Assembly: GCA_948144175.1 (NCBI GenBank)
Contig: CANXME010002528.1
Span: 1,370,501-1,434,500, forward strand
Direction: 5' to 3'
DNA length: 64,000 nt
DNA from: Closterium sp. NIES-65
Lineage: Eukaryota > Streptophyta > Zygnematophyceae > Desmidiales > Closteriaceae
Shown here: one piece after another, positions 1 to 11,450 of the stretch
Layout of the letters: each line of letters begins with the position of its first letter
Numbering within the stretch: position 1 is the stretch's first letter
The notes under the pieces: generated by a model
The model's input: only the letters and a program-made list of their open reading frames with translations
What the model was told of the DNA's origin: nothing
Databases searched by the model: none
Made by a program: the position numbers and the translations under genes

Positions 1-32
1 AGCCTTCCGACATTATTCAAATACCTGAGAAG

Positions 33-1952
33 TTGGGCAAACCACTCCGGAACGTTGAAAAGGGTCGTGCGTTCCAAGGAGTTAATATTCTCTCCCCGCA
101 GCACAGTCTTAAGGCTCCCTATTGCCCACAGATGAAGCCTACACAGCTGCAAAGGCTTAGGGGAAGGTCCCAGGCCAAGATGAAGCTGAATCGGCCTTGG
201 ATAAATCCTTCTAACCCTACTCTGTTGGAAACTGATATTGAGACAGCAGCTTCGAGCGCAGGACCTAAGGGAGATATATTCGACGTACCCTATGATCCTA
301 TAAGCGAGACCATCTACGGTTACTCGGAGCAGCAACAACCACTACTACTCGAGGTGATCTGCAACGGGCGACGCCTCCAGGCACTAGTGGACAGCGGTGC
401 ATCTCACTCGGTGTGCGACCGCGGGACGTTGGAGAAAATTGGAGAATCCTCAGAAGAAACCCAGTTTACAGCAACGATGCTGGACGGAACGAAGCTTCCC
501 ATCCACGGCAAGTCAACACTGCAGCTGCAGATAGGGGCGTTGAGGTGGAAGCCGACGTTGCCGACCACGAACATCAAGGGATTATATTTCATCTTGGGGC
601 GAGATTTTCTGAAGCAATTCGACCCCGAGATCGACTGGGTCAACCGGAAAACGTGCATCTACAACAATGGGAAACGAGTGGAGCTGCGAAGCTGGACGGA
701 TACAGGGAGCGTTCCTGAAAAGACACCAGCACGGTTTGAACGGACAGCGAACGAGAGTAACACGGGTTACTTAGCACTGGTTATGGCAGCAGCAGAGGAG
801 GAGGTCTTGGAGCAGTACAAGGATATAATGCCCGATGTCCTACCCGCAGGCGTACCTCCAACACGCACCCATGAGCACGAGATCGTGGAGGAACCAGGTG
901 CAAAACCCGTCTCACGTGCACCATACCGACTGAGTCCGACCAAACTGACAGACATGAAGAAGCAGATCGAGTATCTACTGGACACACAACTGATCCGCCC
1001 TTCCACCTCTCTCTACGGTGCACCCGTTCTCTTCACTCCAAAACCAGACGGCAGTTTACGGATGTGCATCGACTACCGCGCACTGAACAAACAGACAGTC
1101 AAAAACAAATATCCCGTACCGCGCATAGACGATCTTCTAGATCAACTGCGTGGTGCAACAGTCTTTTCGAAGCTGGACCTACGGTCGGGTTACTGGCAGA
1201 TCAAGATGGCGGACAACTCGATCCACAAGACGGCGTTCTGTACCAGATACGGCTCCTACGAATACTTGGTGATGCCGTTCGGACTCTGCAATGCACCACC
1301 AACGTTTCAGGCGGAGATGAATCACATCTTACGACACCTGGTGGACGAGTGCGTAGTGGTGTACCTGGACGACATGCTCATCTACTCCAAGAACATGAAG
1401 GAGCACGTGGAGCATATGCGGAAGGTGTTTGAGATCATGCGGAAGAACAAGTTCTACGTGAAGTTGTCGAAGAGCGACTTCACCATGAAGAAGGTGCAGT
1501 TTCTCGAGCACATGGTGAGTGCCGAGGGCGTACACTTGGACCCGCGGAAGATCGAAGCCGTCAAGAAGTGGAAAGTACCGGAGAACATGAAGGAGTTGCA
1601 GCAGTTCCTAGGCTTCGCTAACTACTACAACAAGTTCGTGTCGCAGTACTCTAAGATAGCAGCGCCACGGACCGACCTACTGAAAAAGGATACGCCCTAC
1701 AAATGGGATACTCCTCATCAGCAAGCCATGGAGCAGCTACAGACAGCACTGACCACAGCCCCAGTACTCATCTTACCGGATCCAGACAAGGACTACGTGG
1801 TGGAAGCAGATGCTAGTGACCAAGCAGTCGGAGCAGTATTGATGCACGATCACGGACGCGGTTTGCAACCCATCGCCCACCTCAGTAAGAAGCTACACGG
1901 AGCAGAACTGAACTACCCCATTCAGGACAAGGAAGCCTTAGCCCATTCATGA
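33..1952 (+). pseudogene. Gypsy pol, first part: protease and reverse transcriptase copy 1
   Basis: The 639-codon frame opens at a TTG, so the true start is probably upstream. A retropepsin motif VDSGASHSVCD lies near residue 119. RT follows from about residue 300 with the YLDD catalytic box near residue 446 (VVVYLDDMLIYS), then the first strand of RNase H ([12 protein letters not shown]). The frame stops just after the [12 protein letters not shown] stretch, where RNase H should continue, because a second RT copy is joined there out of frame (the stop overlaps the ATG at 1949). RT normally copies element RNA into cDNA in cytoplasmic particles. This copy cannot give a full polyprotein. Confidence 0.9.
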
Positions 1953-3130
1953 AGAAACAGATAGAATATCTACTGGACAGGCAACTGATCCGCCCATCCA
2001 CCTCTCCCTACGGTGCACTAGTCCTCTTCACTCCAAAACCAGACGGCAGTCTAAGGATGTGCATCGACTACCGCGCACTGAACAAACAGACAGTAAAAAA
2101 CAAATATCCCATACCGCGCATAGACGACCTACTGGATCAACTGCGTGGAGCAACAGTATTCTCGAAGCTGGACCTACGATCGGGTTACTGGCAGATCAAG
2201 ATGGCAGACAACTCGGTCCACAAGACGGCGTTCCGTACCAGATACGGCTCCTACGAATACTTGGTGATGCCGTTCGGACTCTGCAACGCACCAGCAACGT
2301 TTCAGGCGGAGATGAATCACATCTTACGACCCTTGCTGGATGAGTGCGTAGTGGTGTACCTGGACGACATTCTTATCTACTCCAAAAACATGAAGGAGCA
2401 CGTGGAGCATCTATGGAAGGTGTTCGAGATCCTGCGGAACAACAAGTTCTACGTGAAGCTGTCGAAGAGCGACTTCGCCCTGAAGAAGGTGCAGTTTCTC
2501 GGGCACATGGTGAGTGCCGAGGGCGTACACGTGGACCCGCGGAAGATCGAAGCCGTAAAAAAATGGAAAGTACCGGAGAACATGAAGGAGTTGCAGCAGT
2601 TCCTAGCCTTCGCCAACTACTACAACAGGTTCGTTCTGCAGTACGCTAAGATAGCAGCGCCACTGACCGACCTACTGAAAAAGGATACGCCCTACAAATG
2701 GGATACGCCTCATCAGCAAGGCATGGAGCAGCTACAGTCAGCACTGATTACAGCGCCAGTACTCATCCTACCAGATCCAGACAAGGACTACGTGGTGGAA
2801 GCAGACGCTAGTGACCAAGCAGTCGGAGCAGTACTGATGCAGGATCACGGACGCGGTTTGCAGCCCATCGCCTACCTCAGTAAGAAGCTACACGGAGCAG
2901 AACTGAACTACCCCATTCACGACAAGGAAGCCTTAGCTACAGTCGTAGCCTTCAAGGCGTGGAGGTGTTACCTAGAGGGAGCCAAGACTACAGTCTATAC
3001 TGACCAGTGCAGTCTCAAATATCTGAAGTCACAGCCAACGCTCTCACGACGACAGGTGCGGTGGGTGGACTTCCTGGAAACTCACTTCCACTACGACATC
3101 GTCTACAAGTGGGCTACACAACAAAGCTGA
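1949..3130 (+). pseudogene. Gypsy pol: duplicated RT (copy 2) and RNase H
   Basis: This 393-codon frame repeats the RT segment that starts at 954, displaced by 995 bp, with scattered substitutions between the copies. It carries YLDDILIYS, then [19 protein letters not shown], and runs on into RNase H with [10 protein letters not shown] and the [10 protein letters not shown] motif. The frame is lost in the tether after HFHYDIVYK. The copies differ at many positions (for example HMRKVFEIM versus HLWKVFEIL), so this is either an old duplication or a chimera formed by recombination between two family members. Confidence 0.9.
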
Positions 3131-3590
3131 CGCGTTGAGCCGCCACGGTCATGTAGCAGGCATCCAGCTCGATGGGATGAATCCTCTGCTCAAGGGTCTA
3201 TTCCAACATGGGTACTCCGTGGACGCAGAGATATCAACGGCAGAGAAACAGAAGCTGTTACAGTGGGAGAAAGACTTTCAGGAAAGATTTGGGTACCGAA
3301 TTACGCTCTGCTACGGCAGATCCTATTGGAGGAGTTTCACGACGTACCTTACGCGAATAGCAAAGTATTACTACTGGCTCGGGATGGCAGCAGACGTGCA
3401 GTAGTTCGTCACCTCATGCGACACGTGCCAGCGGATGAAGAGTAGCAAGCGGAAAAAAGCAGGGTTACTTCAGCCTCTACCAGTACCGGAGCAGCCATGG
3501 CAGGTCGTTAGCCTCGACTTCATCACAGGACTTCTTCCGACCTCATGGGGACATGATTCCATCCTCGTGGTGATCGATAGGTTCTCTTAA
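3131..3590 (+). pseudogene. Gypsy pol: integrase zinc-binding region, frame-broken
   Basis: Fragments in two frames match the end of the RNase H tether ([16 protein letters not shown]), then the integrase N-terminal H2C2 region (LLEEFHDVPY, a degraded counterpart of the usual HD..GGHxG motif). The start of the catalytic core carries the first catalytic Asp ([12 protein letters not shown] near 3505-3540). An in-frame TAA just before 3591 (after VVIDRFS) separates it from the rest of the core. At least one frameshift near 3290-3400 is needed to align the pieces. Confidence 0.8.
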
Positions 3591-4574
3591 ATGGGGCACT
3601 TCATCCCGACCAACGCCACGGCTACAGCTGAAGCAACTGCTCGCCTCTTCTTCGACCGTGTAATCACCATCCACGGTATCCCCGCTACACTCATCTCAGA
3701 CAGAGACCCCAAATTCACGAGTAAGTTCTGGAAGGAGCTCATGGGATTATTGAGGACCAAACTGGCAATGTCCTCAGCATACCACCCACACACTGACGGA
3801 CACACAGAGCGACTCAATCAGGTGGTTGAACAGTTACTGCGCACAGCTTGCAAAGATGACGTCAGCCACTGGGACACACAGTTACCAACCCTAGAGTTTG
3901 CTTACAACAACGCCTCACATGCGTCCACAGGGAAAACTCCTTTCTTCCTGTGTTACGGACGGGAACCACTCACACCTCAGCAGCCAACCACACCAGCACA
4001 TGTCCAAGCCGCACATGATTTCGTCACCACCATGCAGCAGTTATGGGAGAAAGCTCAGCGGCGTCTCACCAGGATGCAGAACTCCCAGAAGGAGTATGCC
4101 GATTGCCAGCGACGTGATCACTCAGTAGCAGTCGGAGATCAGGTGCTTCTTGACATGCGCAACTTGAACCTGTCTCACCTCCCATCCAAACTCCGGCCTC
4201 GCTTCTGTGGTCCTTTTCTCGTTGAGGCACAGGTGACACCGGTAATATTCCGCTTGTGCTTACCAGATATGTGGAAGCTTCACAATGCTTTCCTTGTTCA
4301 GCTACTAAAGCCCTACAAGGACCCCAACCAGCAGTTCCAGGGATGGCAGCTACCGCCACCACCACCTGTTCTCATACAGGATGAATCCGAGTATGAAGTG
4401 GAGCGCATTCTCACTCATCGGCGCCACGGTAAGACCCTCGAGTTCCTGATCCGCTGGAAGGGATACGACCCCACTGAGGACAGTTGGGTTGCAGAAGCTG
4501 ATATGGGCAACGCACGCCGTGCTCTCAAGGACTATCTTGTCAACCAGGGTGCTTCTCACGCCACCCAGCTTTGA
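3591..4574 (+). pseudogene. Gypsy pol: integrase core and C-terminal chromodomain
   Basis: The 327-codon frame holds the second catalytic Asp in LISDRDPKFTSKFW (about residues 33-46) and the Glu region in HPHTDGHTERLNQ (about 65-77). A GPY/F-like module follows (LRPRFCGPFLV, about 204), then a chromodomain near residues 262-312 (YEVERILTHR..., LIRWKGYDPTEDSWV). Chromodomains of this class steer integration towards marked chromatin. The reading frame is clean to its TGA, so most decay is upstream. Confidence 0.9.
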
Positions 4575-4583
4575 GGGGGGGAC
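4573..4583 (+). other. Polypurine tract of the gypsy element
   Basis: The purine run GAGGGGGGGAC lies directly before the LTR and overlaps the end of the integrase frame, the expected place for the plus-strand DNA primer. Confidence 0.8.
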
Positions 4584-4584
4584 G

Positions 4585-4954
4585 TGTGAGAGTATGACGG
4601 CTTATGCTGGCTTTGCTAGCTTGCCTGGACTTTATTATGCTATATCTGGCTTTGGTTTATTTTATCATGCATAGATATGCTTGATTTCCTGGGTTAGGTG
4701 CATTCCTATAGTTTATTATGGTTATAGCACCGAACCGGGTTACGTGTGCCGAACTCAAGCCTATTCGGTTTCCACCGAATTGCTTTCTACTGAGTTCGGG
4801 AAGGTTCTGTTTGGGACGCTTCGCAACCCTCAGAACATTCGCGTAACACTTGTGTAACTGGCCTTTTGTCGAGACTATATATAGCCTCGTGTTGTACCCA
4901 GGTGAATCATTTGATTCAAACCCTCTTTTCTGAGCTCGATCCTAGATCCTCACA
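4585..4954 (+). repeat. 3' LTR of the gypsy element (370 bp)
   Basis: It begins TGTGAG and ends CTCACA, a perfect 6-bp inverted terminus with TG...CA ends. A TATATATA promoter motif lies near 4876. The next base starts interrupted copia sequence, and AGTGG (4955-4959) is the expected 5-bp target-site duplication, testable only with sequence left of the window. Confidence 0.85.
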
Positions 4955-5293
4955 AGTGGCCAGGAGACGCGTGACAGTAGGAGTGGCAGCACGAACCGGG
5001 TCAAACTCCAGGTCAGCAAGGACACGAAGAGAGGACGCAGGAGAAGACGGCAGAGGGACAAGCAGTGGAGCAGTGGAAGGACGCAGAGTCATATGGTGTG
5101 TGCAAGGGACATGTGGAGGACGCTCACGCAGAGCACGCTGACTAGAGCGAGCAGCACGAACAGGTGACACAGGATGAGACTCAGGCAACACTGGACGAGA
5201 CTCATGCTCACGACGCTCTGTAAGACCTCCTGTCGGACCAGTGTAGGGAGAAGGACCAGGAAGTGGCGAGGCAGGCGGTAGCTGTGACTGCGA

Positions 5294-6307
5294 CTAGACA
5301 GGCGGAGGACACTCTAAGGAGGGAGCAGGACAAGGAGGAGGCGGCTGACCAAGAACCTGCTGGAGGAGTCGAACGAAGTACGGTCGCGGCCGTGCAGTCC
5401 CCCCAGAACTAGTAGAGACAGCACCAGAACTTCCAGTAGCAGCTCCAACTCCTGCAGCACCACCAGCAGCTCCAGTACCTCCAGTAGCACCAGCAGCTCT
5501 AGTACCTCCAGCAGCACCAGCAGCACCTCTAGCAGCACCCCCAGTCCTAGAAGCTCTAGTACCGCCAGTACAAGCACCTCCAGGATTAGTGGCTCCAGCA
5601 CCTCCAGTGTCGACCCCAGGGTCATCAGCAACACCACCTCCAGTAGGCACAGCGCCCTCAGCTCCAGCTCTAGTAGCACCACGGAGGCGGCGACAGTACC
5701 GAGAAGAGAGAGCACCCCCAGGCGCAGTACCCCCAGGCTCAGGACCTCCAGACTCAGCACCCCCAGGGACAACACCCCCAGGCTCAGCACCCGCAGTCTC
5801 CGCACCCCCAGGCTCAGCACCGCCAGACTCCGCACCCCCAGGCTCAGCACCCCCACTCTCCACACCCCCAAGCTCAGCACCCCCAGTCCCAGTAACCCTA
5901 GACCCAGCACCACCAGGCTCAGCACGCTCAGGCTCAGCACGCTCAGTACCTCGCGGAGGACCAGAGTCGACAGCTACCTTGACAGGCTCGACCGGGTCTA
6001 CCTGGGAAACACCTGAGGGAGCAGGACCCTGGGGAGGAAGGGGATCTACCAAAGCAGCACCTGGCGTGAGGAAGAGCGGCGGGGGGGGGAGCGGGGCAGT
6101 GCGGTAGGGGAAGAGACGGTAGAAGGGGACCGACTCGTCAAACGTGACATCCTGAGAGGCGAAGACCCTGCACGAGGTGGGGTGGTAAAACTGCCAGCCA
6201 GGCGCGTCAGGGACAAAGCCAAGGAAGACACAGGGAGTAGCGCGGGCGGAGAGCTTGTCCGCGGACGTATCGCCGACAAAGGCACGAGATCCCCAGACCC
6301 GGAACAC
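5294..6307 (-). pseudogene. Copia-A integrase C-terminus and low-complexity linker
   Basis: The 337-codon frame starts in the integrase C-terminal region (VWGSRAFVGDTSADKLS, FLGFVPDAPGWQFYHP, DVTFDESVPFYRLFPY), typical of copia integrases. It is followed by about 200 residues of Gly-Gly-Ala-Glu/Ser-Pro-Gly pentad-like repeats. This linker joins integrase to RT in this family, and Copia-B has the same layout. It ends in ARPRPYFVRLLQQVLG, also conserved in Copia-B. Confidence 0.85.
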
Positions 6308-6552
6308 AGACGCATCGCCAACCTCTCCCGTTCAACGCATAGTCGGCGAGGTCTCCGGAACGGAGACACGGGGCCAGAGGTTGAGCTGATGCGCGGCGTA
6401 GCAGACCGCAAACGGCCACAGAAAATGGGGGGCAGCCACATGGACCAAGGAGGTACGAGCGACATCCATGACCAAGCCAATGCGGCGCTCAGCAACCCAA
6501 TTCTGCTGAGGAAGGCCGGAAGCGTGAACGTCTGGCGAATGCCCTCCCCCTG

Positions 6553-7119
6553 TCAGAAGGTCTCCAAGAGACCGGAGGAAAACTCACCACCTCTGTCAGA
6601 GTGAAGTCGCAGGACGGGAAGGTCCGTGTAAAAGCGCCTCTCCAACTGGAGACGGGTAGCGCGGATCCAAGGGATCAAAACAGCAGGGACCTCTCCCTTG
6701 GTGCGCAAGGGAAAGACCGTGGTGTAACGCGTGTAGTCGTCAACTACCAGCAGGAAGTAGCGCTCTCCTCCCTGTCCACGGACGCGGGCTGGGCCCCATG
6801 CGTCCATGTGCAGGGTCTGCAGAGGGGCCTCGGTCGGGGGAAACTCAGAGGAGTGAGGGGTGGCACACTGCCGCCCCTCGACACAGGGAAGGCAGGGAGG
6901 GGCAAGGGACGGTGGCAGGTGAGGCAGTGACCTGGGGAGACCAGAGACAAGGTAACGGGAGTGCATGCCACGAAGGCGCTGCATCGAAGGGTGCCCAAGG
7001 CGGTGGTGCCAGAGGACCGTCCGGTGCAACAGGGTGCGACACGAGCAGGGGGCAGACAACAGACCTGATGCAGACGCAGACGCCGCTACCTGAGGGGACT
7101 CAGTGGTCAATGTGTACAA
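6553..7119 (-). pseudogene. Copia-A GAG-pre-integrase and integrase N-terminal half
   Basis: The 188-codon frame has the zinc-binding HHRLGHPS...CLPCVEG module (about residues 38-83), the first catalytic Asp in LHMDAWGPA (about 103) and the second in LRLHSDRGGEF (about 175). The frame then shifts. The third-residue region (VAERRIG) is still encoded just downstream (6480-6500) but out of frame. Confidence 0.88.
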
Positions 7120-7131
7120 GTCCGACCCCGG

Positions 7132-8323
7132 CTACCGAGTGAAGGTAGCCAGGTGTTGACCCGTGTGGGCAGACGTGCAGTGTGTCACACGCTCGTAGGC
7201 AGGGGTGAACTGGTGAACACCCGCATCCTGGAGCGCGGAATCAGCCACCAACTTCGTAGAGAACGAGGGGAGGTAAAGGCCCGACAGGGTGCCGGATGGG
7301 ACAGCAGGACAAGGGAGGGCAGTGGTGGAGGTCGCAAGGACCGGACCCCCGGAGGGGTCAGCCAGGGAGACAGCAACCGGCCTAGGGAGCTGCTCTAGGG
7401 CAGTGCGGTCGCGAAAGAAACAGCGAGAAGCACCAGAGTCCAGTGTGAAGGTGTGCAGTGCGGCAGTAGACGCAGTACCTGAAAGTGCAGACTCACAAGT
7501 ACCTGAAGCAGCAGACACACCTGCACCTAGAGCAGCAGCATCACTAGGACCTGGGGCAGCAGACACACTTGCACCTAGAGCGGCAGCCTCACTGGTCGCA
7601 ATGCCTGGGTCTGGTGGCACACACAAGTAACAGTCACCCTCAACACTAATAGTCAATGCATACATGGCTCCTAGGATAACATCAAAGTCAAGTGCAAAGA
7701 CATCAATGTTCTTTTTTAAGCAGATCAGCCCAGCGGGGCAGCTCAGAGGCCTCAGGGAATTGTGCACTCCAGGCGTCGTCGAGACGGAAGAAGCAGCGCT
7801 GCGGCGTGTGGAACCTCCCACACGTCTGACCAGCGCGGTCACCTGTGCGGATGACATACGTGCAGGTACCCCCTCCCCCAGACCCCCCATGCTGAGAGTA
7901 CCACTCACGAAGCTGCTGGGGCGACGGGGTCCCTCCGAGACGCTGCTGTTGGCGCTGGACACCACCCGAACCTCCACGCTGCGCTGGTCCACCCCGACCA
8001 CCACCCGTGCTGCTGCCACCACGCCCACCGCCGCCTCCACCACCGCCTCCACCCAGGCCTCCTCCACCACCACTACCGCCACCACCCCCGCCGTTGCCAC
8101 CGACCCCCCCAGCCCCGCCACCACCCCCACCACCGCCACCACTGCCACCAGTGCCACCACCCCCACCGCCCCCACCTCCACCCCCACCTCCCCCGCTTGC
8201 ACCACCACCACCCTTGCCCCCCTTGCCCTTGCCGCCCTTGCGCCTCCAGCTAGGAGCAGACGCAGCCCCGACTTCCTCTGCACCAAGGAAGTCGACAGCG
8301 GCAGCAGAGGCAACCGAGGGGAG
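7132..8323 (-). pseudogene. Copia-A gag C-terminus and protease
   Basis: The left part encodes the protease with FTLDSGASRCFFRDRTAL (DSGA active site near 7420), preceded by ALDFDVILGAMYALTISVEGD as in Copia-B. The right part, in other frames, encodes the Gly-rich gag tail (GGN codons around 7950-8220). That stretch can be read as Pro-rich or Val-rich ORFs on either strand, but only the Gly-rich frame is the element's own. At least two frameshifts separate gag from protease. Confidence 0.82.
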
Positions 8324-8983
8324 CTAGGGGGGAGGGGAACACCCGTCAAAGAGGGGCGTGCGGGGGTCGCCACGAGAGGCACCTACAGCATTGATGCTAG
8401 ACTCAGCTGCAAGCAGATGCTTCTCGAGGAGGTCAATGGTGAGCTCGATGGGGCAGAGGGCGAGAAAGTGGTCCCAGAGGGAGTCAGGGAGGCGGGCGAC
8501 TAGGTGGTAGAGAACGAGGTACATCAGGGGGGGGTTCTTGGCGAAGAACTCAGCAGGAAGGGCGGCGTGGAAGCGAGTGTCACTGGTGCGGAGGTGGGTA
8601 ATGAGGTCAGCGACTGTGGGAGAGGCGGCGAGATAGAGCAGCGAGAGACGGCCTATCGTAGCAGAGGCAGGCGAGGAGTAGCGAGTGACGACTGCAGTGT
8701 ACAGTGCCTTAGAAGTTTTGTGCTGGCCGAAGTGTGCACGCTCATCTAACGGCAGGTGGCTGCGAATGGCTAGGCGAGCGTGGGCGTCACGAGTCTGCCA
8801 CTGGGAGCGAGCTGTACTGTCAGCAGTGTCAGCAGGTGCTAGAGCGGTTCCGGACGCGTGGTCATACAGTGAGACATCATCCTTAGCAGTGATCTGGAGG
8901 AAGAGGTGGAGATCGTCAAGCCAAGCATCAAACTGGAGCGGACGGCCCTCCGCATCGAAAGAGAGAGCAGTGGGTGTAGCCAT
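8324..8983 (-). pseudogene. Copia-A gag, N-terminal capsid part
   Basis: The 219-codon frame starts at an ATG (MATPTALSFDAEGRPLQFDAW) that matches the Copia-B gag start position for position. It contains the copia gag core (LITHLRTSDTRFHAALPAEFF, LVARLPDSLWDHFLAL, LLEKHLLAAE). It stops at a frameshift after FDGCSPPP, where Copia-B continues into the Gly-rich tail. Confidence 0.88.
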
Positions 8984-10363
8984 AGTGGCAGCAGCAGCAG
9001 TAGCAGTAGCAGCAGTAGCAGTAAGAGCAGTAGCAGTAGTGGCAGTAGGGAAACGAATAGTAGGAACAGGAACAGCAGGTGCTGTAGGTGGGGCAGCGCG
9101 GTTCGGTCAGGACGGCGCGGCTCGGGCGGCGCGGCTCGGGCGGCGCGACTCGGGCGGCGCGGCTCGGGCACGTAGGGCGGCGCGGCGGCGGGCCTAGCAC
9201 GGTGAGTGGCGGCGCCTAAGCTGCAGATGCGCACAGGCCGCGGCTGGGTTCGTGCTGCAGTGAAACTTGAGCTGCAGGAGCCTACTCACGATCGTAACTG
9301 TGGGCGGGCTGTGACCTGCGGGCGGGCAGCGGTGGGTCGTGCGCCGTCCTAGGGGCGAGCGGTCGGGCTCGGGCTGCAGTCGCGCGCGGGAGGCGGCCTA
9401 CGAAAGCAGGGGCGGCGACCTACGGGCGGGCGACGCGACTGCCTACGGGCGGGGCTACGTCGCGCTGGAAAGCCAGCCGGGTGGGTCGACGGGCGGCTGG
9501 CGGCCTACTCGTGGGTGGTGCTAGCCACGCGGGCAACCTACGGCCTACTCATGGGTGGTGCTACCCTCGCGGCCCTGTCGCGCCGCCCTCGCGGCCCTTT
9601 TGTGCCGCCCTCGCGGCCTCTTCAAGCCGCCCTCGCGGCCCCTTCTAGCCGCCCTAGCGGCCTCGTCGCCTACCTCTGCGGCCCCGGCGCCGCCCTTCCC
9701 GGCCCCGGCGCCGCCTCTGCTGGCCCCGTCGCCTACCCCTGCGGCCCCGGCGCCGCCCTTCTCGGCCTCGGCGCTGCCTTTCCCGGCCCTGACGCCGCCT
9801 CTGCTGGCCCTGTCGTCGCTCCACCCGGCCCCGCCGCCGCTCCACCCGGCCCCGCCACTCCACCTGGCCCCGTCGCCGCTCCACCCAGCCCCGCCGCAGC
9901 TCCACCCGGCCCCGCCGCTCCACCCGGCCCCGCCGCTCCACCCGGCCCCGCCGCTCCACCTGGCCCCGTCGCCGCTCCACCCGGCCCCGCCGCTGTCCCC
10001 ACGCGGCCCCGCCGTCACCACCGAGCCCCCGGCGCCGCCGAGCTGCTGCCGAGCCGCCAGAGCCACCCGAGGCGCCCGAGCCGCCGCGCCACCTGAGCCG
10101 CCCGAGCCGCCGGGTCGCCGAGCTGCCGAGCCGCTGTACCGCCGAGCCGCCCGAGCCGCCAGTGCCGCCGAGTCGCCGAGCCGCCGTACCGCCCGGGCCG
10201 CCCGAGCCGCCCGCATCGACGAGCCGCAGTTGCTGCCGAACCGCCGTACCGCCCGAGCCGCGTGAGCCGCCCGCACCGCCGAGCCGCCCTGTCCGGTAAG
10301 AGCAGCGCCTCTATCACTGCACTGCACTTACCCTACTGTTCGCACTGCTAGTCTACTGCTGTC
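8984..10363. other. GC-rich leader region between head-to-head Copia-A and Copia-B
   Basis: No gene is supported here. Both ends hold gag leaders of the diverging copias, each with CCGAGCC(GC)-type repeats, so the ends are imperfectly inverted relative to each other. 9830-10000 is a tandem array of a 15-18 bp unit (CCGCCGCTCCACCCGGCC). CGG/GCC codons give long spurious ORFs in all frames. I see no LTR, TATA box or tRNA-primer site between the two elements, so both 5' LTRs appear lost or unrecognisable. Confidence 0.7.
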
Positions 10364-10824
10364 ATGGCTACCCCTAGTGTCCTCGCTTTTGACGCTGAGG
10401 GTCGGGCCATTGACTTTGACGTCTGGGTAGATGACCTGCAGCTTTTCCTACAATGCGATAGGGCAGACGGTCTCTCTCTCTTTGACCTCACTTCTTGCGC
10501 CTCTCCTGCCCCTGCTGCTGATGTTGACGCCACTGTTCGCTCACAGTGGGCCACACGCAATGCTGTTGCACGTCTTGCTGTGCTTCGCCACCTTCCTACC
10601 TCTGAGCGTGCGCACTTTAGCCAGTACAAGAGTGCTCAGACCTTGTACAACGCTGTAGCTGCACCCTACTCCTCCCCTGCTACTACTGCACTGAGCCGCC
10701 TCATGCTATCGTACCTCTTTCCTGACCTTGCTGCCTTTCCCACAGTCACTAACCTCATTACGCACCTCCGCACTAGTGACACTCGCTACCGCGCTGCGCT
10801 TCATGCTGAGTTTTGCGCCAAGAA

Positions 10825-10845
10825 CCCCCCCCCCCCCCCCCCCCC
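10825..10845 (+). repeat. Poly-C tract causing the gag frameshift
   Basis: There are 21 consecutive C residues where the sibling element suggests a short Pro-Pro-Pro stretch. The length change is not a multiple of three and puts the gag halves in different frames. Confidence 0.9.
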
Positions 10846-11189
10846 ATGTACATCACCCTCTACTACATAGTCGCCCGGCTCCCTGACTCTCTCCGCGTAG
10901 TCAGGGACCACTTCCTCTCAGTTTGCCCCACCACTCTCATCGTTGACCTACTCGAGAAGGCCCTCCTAGCAGCACAGAAGAGCATAGTCGCTGTAAGAGC
11001 CTCTCGTGGTGACCCTCGCACCCCCGTCTTTGAGGGGTGTTCCCCCTTCCCCATTTTGCCCTCTGTTGCCTCTGCTGCTGCGGCCGACCTCGTTGGTTTC
11101 GAGTCGGTCGGTGCTGCGTCTGCCCCGAGCGCGAAGCGCCACACCAGCAAGGGCAAGGGGGGCAAGGGCGCAAGAGGGGTTGGCGAGGG

Positions 11190-11409
11190 TGGCGGAGGTG
11201 GCGGTGGAGGCAGAGGAGGGGGTGGGGGTGGTGGTGGGAGTGGTGGCGGGGGTGGAGGTGTCTCTGGCGGCAGTGGAGGCGGAGGCGGAGGCGGCGGTGG
11301 CGGTGGGAGCGGAGGTGGCGGAGGTGGCGGCGGAGGAGGAGGCGGCAGGGGAGGAGGCGGAGCTGGTCGGGGTGGCGCTGCGCAGAGGGTCGGCTCCGGT
11401 GGTGGTCAG

Positions 11410-11447
<38 letters not shown>
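11190..11447 (+). repeat. GGN (Gly) low-complexity run and CAG run in Copia-B gag
   Basis: An uninterrupted stretch of GGN codons encodes the gag Gly-rich tail. It ends in a CAG trinucleotide run (about 11415-11447) coding poly-Gln. The shadow frames read as poly-Arg/Trp, Val/Glu or Ser. Confidence 0.85.

Positions 11448-11450
<3 letters not shown>

Larger units (their letters stand above)
1..4954 (+). mobile_element. Ty3/gypsy chromovirus, degenerate, 5' end outside window
   Basis: Domain order is aspartic protease, reverse transcriptase, RNase H, zinc-binding integrase, chromodomain, polypurine tract, 3' LTR, which is diagnostic of Ty3/gypsy chromoviruses. The pol reading frame is broken at several points and the RT segment occurs twice in tandem. 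The 3' LTR abuts antisense copia sequence that is interrupted exactly at the LTR edge, so the element inserted into Copia-A and the rest of Copia-A should lie left of the window. The 5' LTR and gag start are not visible. Confidence 0.93.
4955..8983 (-). mobile_element. Copia-A: Ty1/copia element, minus strand, truncated by the gypsy insertion
   Basis: Reading leftwards from 8983: gag, protease, GAG-pre-integrase, integrase and a long Gly/Ala/Pro/Glu-rich linker, ending at the gypsy LTR before RT begins. It is a divergent sibling of Copia-B in the opposite orientation. The break point aligns with Copia-B near 14250, midway between linker and RT. Several frameshifts make it a pseudogene. Confidence 0.9.

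Noticed and set aside
5589..6107. Pro/Ser-rich plus-strand ORF opposite the Copia-A linker
   Set aside because: Antisense of the Gly/Ala/Glu repeat linker.
8007..8327. Poly-Pro ORF and Val- or Thr-rich ORFs opposite Copia-A gag
   Set aside because: Antisense or shifted readings of the GGN (Gly) codon run of gag.
9339..10327. Ala/Pro/Arg-rich ORFs in the copia leader region
   Set aside because: GC-rich tandem repeats open all six frames. No domain or conserved start.
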